From positions 1 to 10,975 of the forward strand of contig JAODBQ010000251.1 of NCBI GenBank assembly GCA_025464045.1: a stretch of DNA of 10,975 nt, in the 5' to 3' direction. The notes below the pieces were generated by a model. That model made no database searches. It saw only the letters and a program-made list of their open reading frames with translations, and was not told where the DNA came from. The stretch is from Ilumatobacteraceae bacterium (GTDB lineage Bacteria > Actinomycetota > Acidimicrobiia > Acidimicrobiales > Ilumatobacteraceae). The position numbers and the translations under genes were made by a program. Below, piece by piece: positions 9,001-10,975 of the stretch; the stretch's first letter is position 1; each line of letters starts with the position of its first letter.

Positions 9001-9305
9001 GCGATGTGGACGTGGCCATCTCTGGTCGTGCACTCTTCAAGAAGGCCGAGAAGCTCGGATACGACGTGTCGTTGAGTCCGCGGCGCATCGGACCGTTGAA
9101 CCCGGACCAGATCGCCGAGCTGGATCTGCGGAAGTTCCAACGCAACCTCAGCGAGAGCATCACCGCCGAGGGCTCGGCAGCGCCACGAGAGGTCAACATC
9201 ATGCTGTTCGAGAATGCGGCTGCACTCAGGAAGCCGATCGGTGAGGCTTCGACCGAAGCAGAGCGGGCCGCAGTGCTCCTCAAGCCTGATCCGGTCGCGA
9301 AGTGA
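6003..9305 (+). CDS. Large DUF4157 (eCIS-core) putative effector with C-terminal nucleotidyltransferase-like domain
   Basis: A 1100-residue protein laid out like a polymorphic toxin. The N-terminal DUF4157 domain (about 45-122) has VRVHDG, FTVGRHIVLG and HELAH at 112-116 followed by VVQQQ; it probably directs the protein to the injection system. Residues ~180-670 form a long, charged, largely helical region. Hydrophobic stretches at about 679-718 (Gly/Ala/Ile/Val-rich) and 742-763 may be membrane-inserting or buried helices. The C-terminal ~140 residues carry a pol beta nucleotidyltransferase signature: GSS at 982-984 and SDVDVAI with D1001 and D1003. The GS-to-D spacing is longer than in most family members. 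The position where a third carboxylate is expected reads EVNIMLF (E1063, N1065). Such domains transfer a nucleotidyl group to a protein, RNA or small molecule; the target is unknown. ATG 6003 is the first in-frame start and has a candidate ribosome site. The overlapping downstream small gene looks like its immunity gene. DUF4157 is firm, the NTase call is good, and toxicity is inferred. Confidence 0.85.
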   Translation: MGELSRIAASEPAHAPGDEERVPDARGGRDGSGVPAWAGLLAAPGRPLDRRTRARFEQGYGYELSTVRVHDGDVASSAARAFNADAFTVGRHIVLGDRISAGTPAFTHLIAHELAHVVQQQAASPTAAAVRSFASAQQEAEADHAAQAVMRGNGRGPLTPSAPRVARQSKQESQSATAQPPGTAFPFSVRVDAILDGDRLLIEFIKQYRRAASDTEAAALRDKEHWVWPGGPPTVTQADVDKGYVLITVKDTSIAPASKEDQQARAAYFQRLTPADQRAVNAETDQRFWARTQYSVGQKLGSSAADKRMAETWKVFRDELLRQRQAIDALPPDIRGFIFDDHAPQLEPKDFDAVLRIVSKVASLTPAELAEYKSRVTASTTDWAVYESSIDRFTQERHERDKVTEERLGIERRLYSLEELYRRYRQYRSMLVTSAVLAGGATMSPQGLGTSLGSQPTLERTRAELDADLVAAGIRGGISEFEKVIRDYARVFERETIAVARVMLDQYDHTLVVQAERYGKAGDVARLHTAVSDSGAAADYQQGDKIRAEHAQSVVFSLEEMEDQAYWVGQRNSARSRGDTKVRSAAAADPIVGAGDFDREALAGATTTADTQAQLLAYIAARRKDVAETRANLTSKPTMIYGLDVLLQSSYNAQSIEKGTIFDLIVQDHISDVHFTEAIPQLILAVIAIAAGIFTGGGGTVAVLAAGVTFGIGAAQAIDEYRRYETQSAAHGAKLTSSDPTMAWVIVAVIGAGIDLGVFVAALPKLRPAIAAFNLGPEAGNVVSLEQKLAKIADVQESVKTSIIRAAEAEAEARAAWRSVFRPPAMLRMVIIPGAEEFGRFVFAVYMSARRGIREFKLFVKANEAVDLIGDVAKLSVEEMAALKTAHAAAVVEMEGVVAHGLKLGMNENEIRAFMNLRGNTKGMGVADLTVQMDAWRTTKSSGVPFGFESAEQFGQFRETAAAELRKALKRVDPTAEAYLQGSSLSGISYKRHLPYDVASDVDVAISGRALFKKAEKLGYDVSLSPRRIGPLNPDQIAELDLRKFQRNLSESITAEGSAAPREVNIMLFENAAALRKPIGEASTEAERAAVLLKPDPVAK
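9302..9305 (+). promoter_or_regulatory. GTGA stop/start overlap between toxin-like and immunity-like genes
   Basis: GTG 9302-9304 overlaps TGA 9303-9305 of the toxin-like gene, with no clear ribosome site before it. Coupling would keep antidote production tied to toxin translation, a common arrangement for cognate pairs. Confidence 0.6.
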
Positions 9306-9637
9306 CCACGGATCGCTTCGACGTGTACGGGTTCGAGCAACCCGATGTCGACGAGGTCGCCGCCGCTGTCGAGACCCTCCTCGGCATCGAGCTGCGACGA
9401 CGCGACAGCTCGTACCGAGGCCTCTACTACGTTGCCGGGTCGGGGAACCAGGACTACATCGTGCAGGTCAACGACCCGCAGCACGGCGGCTACGCGCAGT
9501 TCTCCCAGTACCCGGTCGTGCTCATGGTGAGCGCCGTGCCGGGCATGGCCGCGATCCACGAGCGGCTGACGGCGGCCGGCGCTGTCCTGCTGCGGTCCAC
9601 GACCCACGCGCAGAGCCCGGACGCCGACCCGACGTGA
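9302..9637 (+). CDS. Small putative immunity protein
   Basis: A 111-residue soluble protein with no signal peptide or membrane segment. GTG 9302 is selected because it overlaps the preceding stop by 4 bases. The sequence runs from an amphipathic start (FDVYGFEQPDVDEVAAAVE) into LLGIELRRRDSSYRGLYYV, then a YIVQVND strand and a late helix (AAIHERLTAAGAVLL). From memory, this order (an LGI helix end, an SSY-x-G-xYY turn, then short strands) resembles small immunity proteins encoded right after polymorphic toxins, though I cannot name the family. Its size, its place immediately after the variable C-terminal domain of the toxin-like protein, and its coupling to that gene support an antidote role, probably by direct binding to the nucleotidyltransferase-like domain. 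It could instead be a chaperone for loading. The gene is well supported; the function is moderately supported. Confidence 0.72.
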   Translation: MTTDRFDVYGFEQPDVDEVAAAVETLLGIELRRRDSSYRGLYYVAGSGNQDYIVQVNDPQHGGYAQFSQYPVVLMVSAVPGMAAIHERLTAAGAVLLRSTTHAQSPDADPT

Positions 9638-9670
9638 TCCGCTGGGTGGCGGGTCAGGGCGAGCGAACGT
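9638..9670. other. Convergent intergenic junction
   Basis: Only 33 bases separate the plus-strand unit from the convergent minus-strand gene. A weak inverted repeat, GACCCG (9626-9631) and CGGGTC (9650-9655) with an 18-base loop, spans the immunity gene stop, and the palindrome GAACGTTC (9665-9672) touches the stop of the minus-strand gene. Neither is followed by a T-run, so a factor-independent terminator cannot be claimed; the location is where two-way termination would be expected. Confidence 0.3.
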
Positions 9671-10975
9671 TCAGGAGAGCGATGTGTTGACCAGGAGGAC
9701 GTCGTCCGGCCAGAGCTCGACGACGCGGAACTGCGGGAGCAGCCGGAGGATCTCCGCGAGCGTCACCTGGCCGTCGTAGAGCTCGTCGTCGGAGTACTCG
9801 GTGTAGAGGTAGCGGGTGCGCGACAGCGCGTCGAGCCCCCCGCGGATCATCTCGCCCTCGGCACCCTGGATGTCCGCCCAGATGAAGTCGATGCAGCCGA
9901 TGCCCTCACGCGCGCAGAACGCATCAAGCGTCACCATCTCCACCGGGACCGCCCCGCCGAACGTCACCGGATATCGCTCGAGGTGGTGCTTGGGCTGCTT
10001 GATCGACGACGAGTAGGTCCACTCCCTGCCCCACCCCTCGGCGCTGAGGATCAACGAGCCAGGTCCGTCGTTGTCGGAGATCGCGGCGCGATGCATCGTC
10101 ACGTTGGGGCGCGGCGGCTGCTCGTTGCGCGGGTCCGGTTCGAACGCGTGGATGTGCACGTTCGCCAGGCGCGCCATCCACTCCGTGTCGGTCCCGCGGT
10201 GCGCGCCGAGCTCGACGAACAGCTTCGGCCGTCCGTCGGCGAACTGTGATTCGACCCACTGCTGGATGCCCGTCGGCGCCTGCGCGAGCACGTTCGTGCC
10301 GGCCTCGAACGCCTGGCGGGTGCTGATCGAGAAGAGGTGGCAGTCGCCGAGCCGCTCGACGTCGTCCTCGCCCGTGACCCGCGCGAACTCCAGCGCGCAG
10401 CGGTGCCAGTTCTCCCACGACCACTGCGTCGGATGGTTGCGGTGGTAGGCCGCGGCGAATCCGGCCGTGTGCAACGGCCGGCCGTGGCGACTGAACACGT
10501 GTGGCAGCCAGTAGTCCCAGAAGGGCTGGCCCATGCTCATGAACGACGGTGCGAACAGCGCCGCGTCCACCCCGTGCAGGAGGAAGCCGTCGATGCCCCA
10601 CGGCTCCCGGCACGCCCGCTGCAGATCACCGTCGTGGTTGTACCGGGAGAGGTAGCACAAGCCGTCGCGCGCCAGCCAGCGCATCCGTCGCAGCTCCCAC
10701 GGCTCGAGTGCGAGCGTGATGTCGGCGTTGATCAGCAGCACCGGAACGGACCGCCGGTGCGCCCAGTCGAGCATCGCGTTGATCGGGACGAACGGCCGGC
10801 CGAACACCTCTTCGGTCGTCTCGGCGACCGCGACGAAGTCGATGGCGTACGTGCGCTGCAGTGCCGCGATCTCCGACGGGTGGTTGTAGCCGACCACGTG
10901 CAGGCCGGCCCGACGCAAAGAGTCGAGGCAGGCCGTGACGGGCGCTGCCTGGCGGACGTCGGGCGGGAGCGACGT
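9671..10975 (-). CDS. FkbM-family methyltransferase fused to a glycosyltransferase-like N-terminal region (5' end outside window)
   Basis: The frame stays open to the right edge, giving 434 visible residues and no start; a TTG at 10918 is in frame, but the residues before it (…VTACLDSLRRAGLHVV) read as protein, so the gene begins beyond the window. The C-terminal half (about 9690-10227) is an FkbM-type SAM-dependent methyltransferase: FVELGAHRGTDT as the SAM-binding motif I (near 10183-10218), HAFEPDP for the acidic strand-2 end (near 10135-10155), then TLDAF and WADIQGAEGEMI (near 9850-9885), a version of the family DxEGxE motif. FkbM enzymes O-methylate sugars or natural products. The N-terminal half has VLLINADITL (about 10711-10740) and aromatic motifs such as WSWENWHR; this suggests a nucleotide-sugar-binding fold, but I cannot assign it firmly. 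No signal peptide is visible. Together with the three-domain glycosyltransferase it suggests glycan synthesis and capping, although it lies on the opposite strand and may be regulated separately. Confidence 0.82.
   Translation of the reverse strand, partial: TSLPPDVRQAAPVTACLDSLRRAGLHVVGYNHPSEIAALQRTYAIDFVAVAETTEEVFGRPFVPINAMLDWAHRRSVPVLLINADITLALEPWELRRMRWLARDGLCYLSRYNHDGDLQRACREPWGIDGFLLHGVDAALFAPSFMSMGQPFWDYWLPHVFSRHGRPLHTAGFAAAYHRNHPTQWSWENWHRCALEFARVTGEDDVERLGDCHLFSISTRQAFEAGTNVLAQAPTGIQQWVESQFADGRPKLFVELGAHRGTDTEWMARLANVHIHAFEPDPRNEQPPRPNVTMHRAAISDNDGPGSLILSAEGWGREWTYSSSIKQPKHHLERYPVTFGGAVPVEMVTLDAFCAREGIGCIDFIWADIQGAEGEMIRGGLDALSRTRYLYTEYSDDELYDGQVTLAEILRLLPQFRVVELWPDDVLLVNTSLS

Noticed and set aside
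9626..9655. Factor-independent terminator between the convergent genes
   Set aside because: The 6-base stem with an 18-base loop is weak and no T-run follows on either strand.
1..10975. CRISPR array, tRNA, rRNA, insertion sequence or long direct repeat
   Set aside because: No regularly spaced repeats, RNA gene landmarks, transposase motifs or terminal inverted repeats were seen; the only internal similarity is between glycosyltransferase domains 2 and 3.

Overview
The window is very GC-rich, almost wholly coding, and has tightly packed genes with 4-base stop/start overlaps. Codon third positions are strongly G/C. This fits a high-GC bacterium, most likely an actinomycete-like lineage; no marker in the window fixes the taxon. 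The gene content matches the accessory end of an extracellular contractile injection system (eCIS) locus: an AAA+ ATPase of the kind found beside eCIS genes, and two proteins carrying the DUF4157/eCIS-core domain with its HExxH motif. No sheath, tube, baseplate or spike gene is visible, so the structural part, if present, must lie outside the window, probably upstream.

Layout: (1) 1-2018, plus strand, AAA+ ATPase, open at the left edge. (2) 2015-4540, an 841-residue protein with three glycosyltransferase GT-A/GT2-like domains; domains 2 and 3 keep their DDDD-W and E-D motifs, while domain 1 looks degenerate. (3) 4537-5961, a 474-residue DUF4157 protein with an N-terminal CxCxxC motif and a C-terminal domain of unknown function. 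(4) 6003-9305, a 1100-residue DUF4157 protein with a long helical middle, two hydrophobic segments and a C-terminal nucleotidyltransferase-like (pol beta superfamily) domain, the best toxin candidate here. (5) 9302-9637, a 111-residue protein overlapping the toxin stop codon and resembling an immunity protein. (6) 9671-10975, minus strand, convergent, a protein with a C-terminal FkbM-type methyltransferase domain and an N-terminal glycosyltransferase-like part, open at the right edge.

The five plus-strand genes look like one transcription unit. Three of the four junctions are 4-base overlaps; the fourth is a 41-base gap with a candidate Shine-Dalgarno sequence before the toxin gene. A working model is that the ATPase serves assembly or cargo handling, DUF4157 marks proteins for the injection apparatus, the large DUF4157 protein is a polymorphic-toxin-like cargo with its own antidote, and the multi-domain glycosyltransferase and the opposite-strand methyltransferase modify a surface or apparatus component. 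The domain identities come from motifs; the cooperation between the genes is inference.
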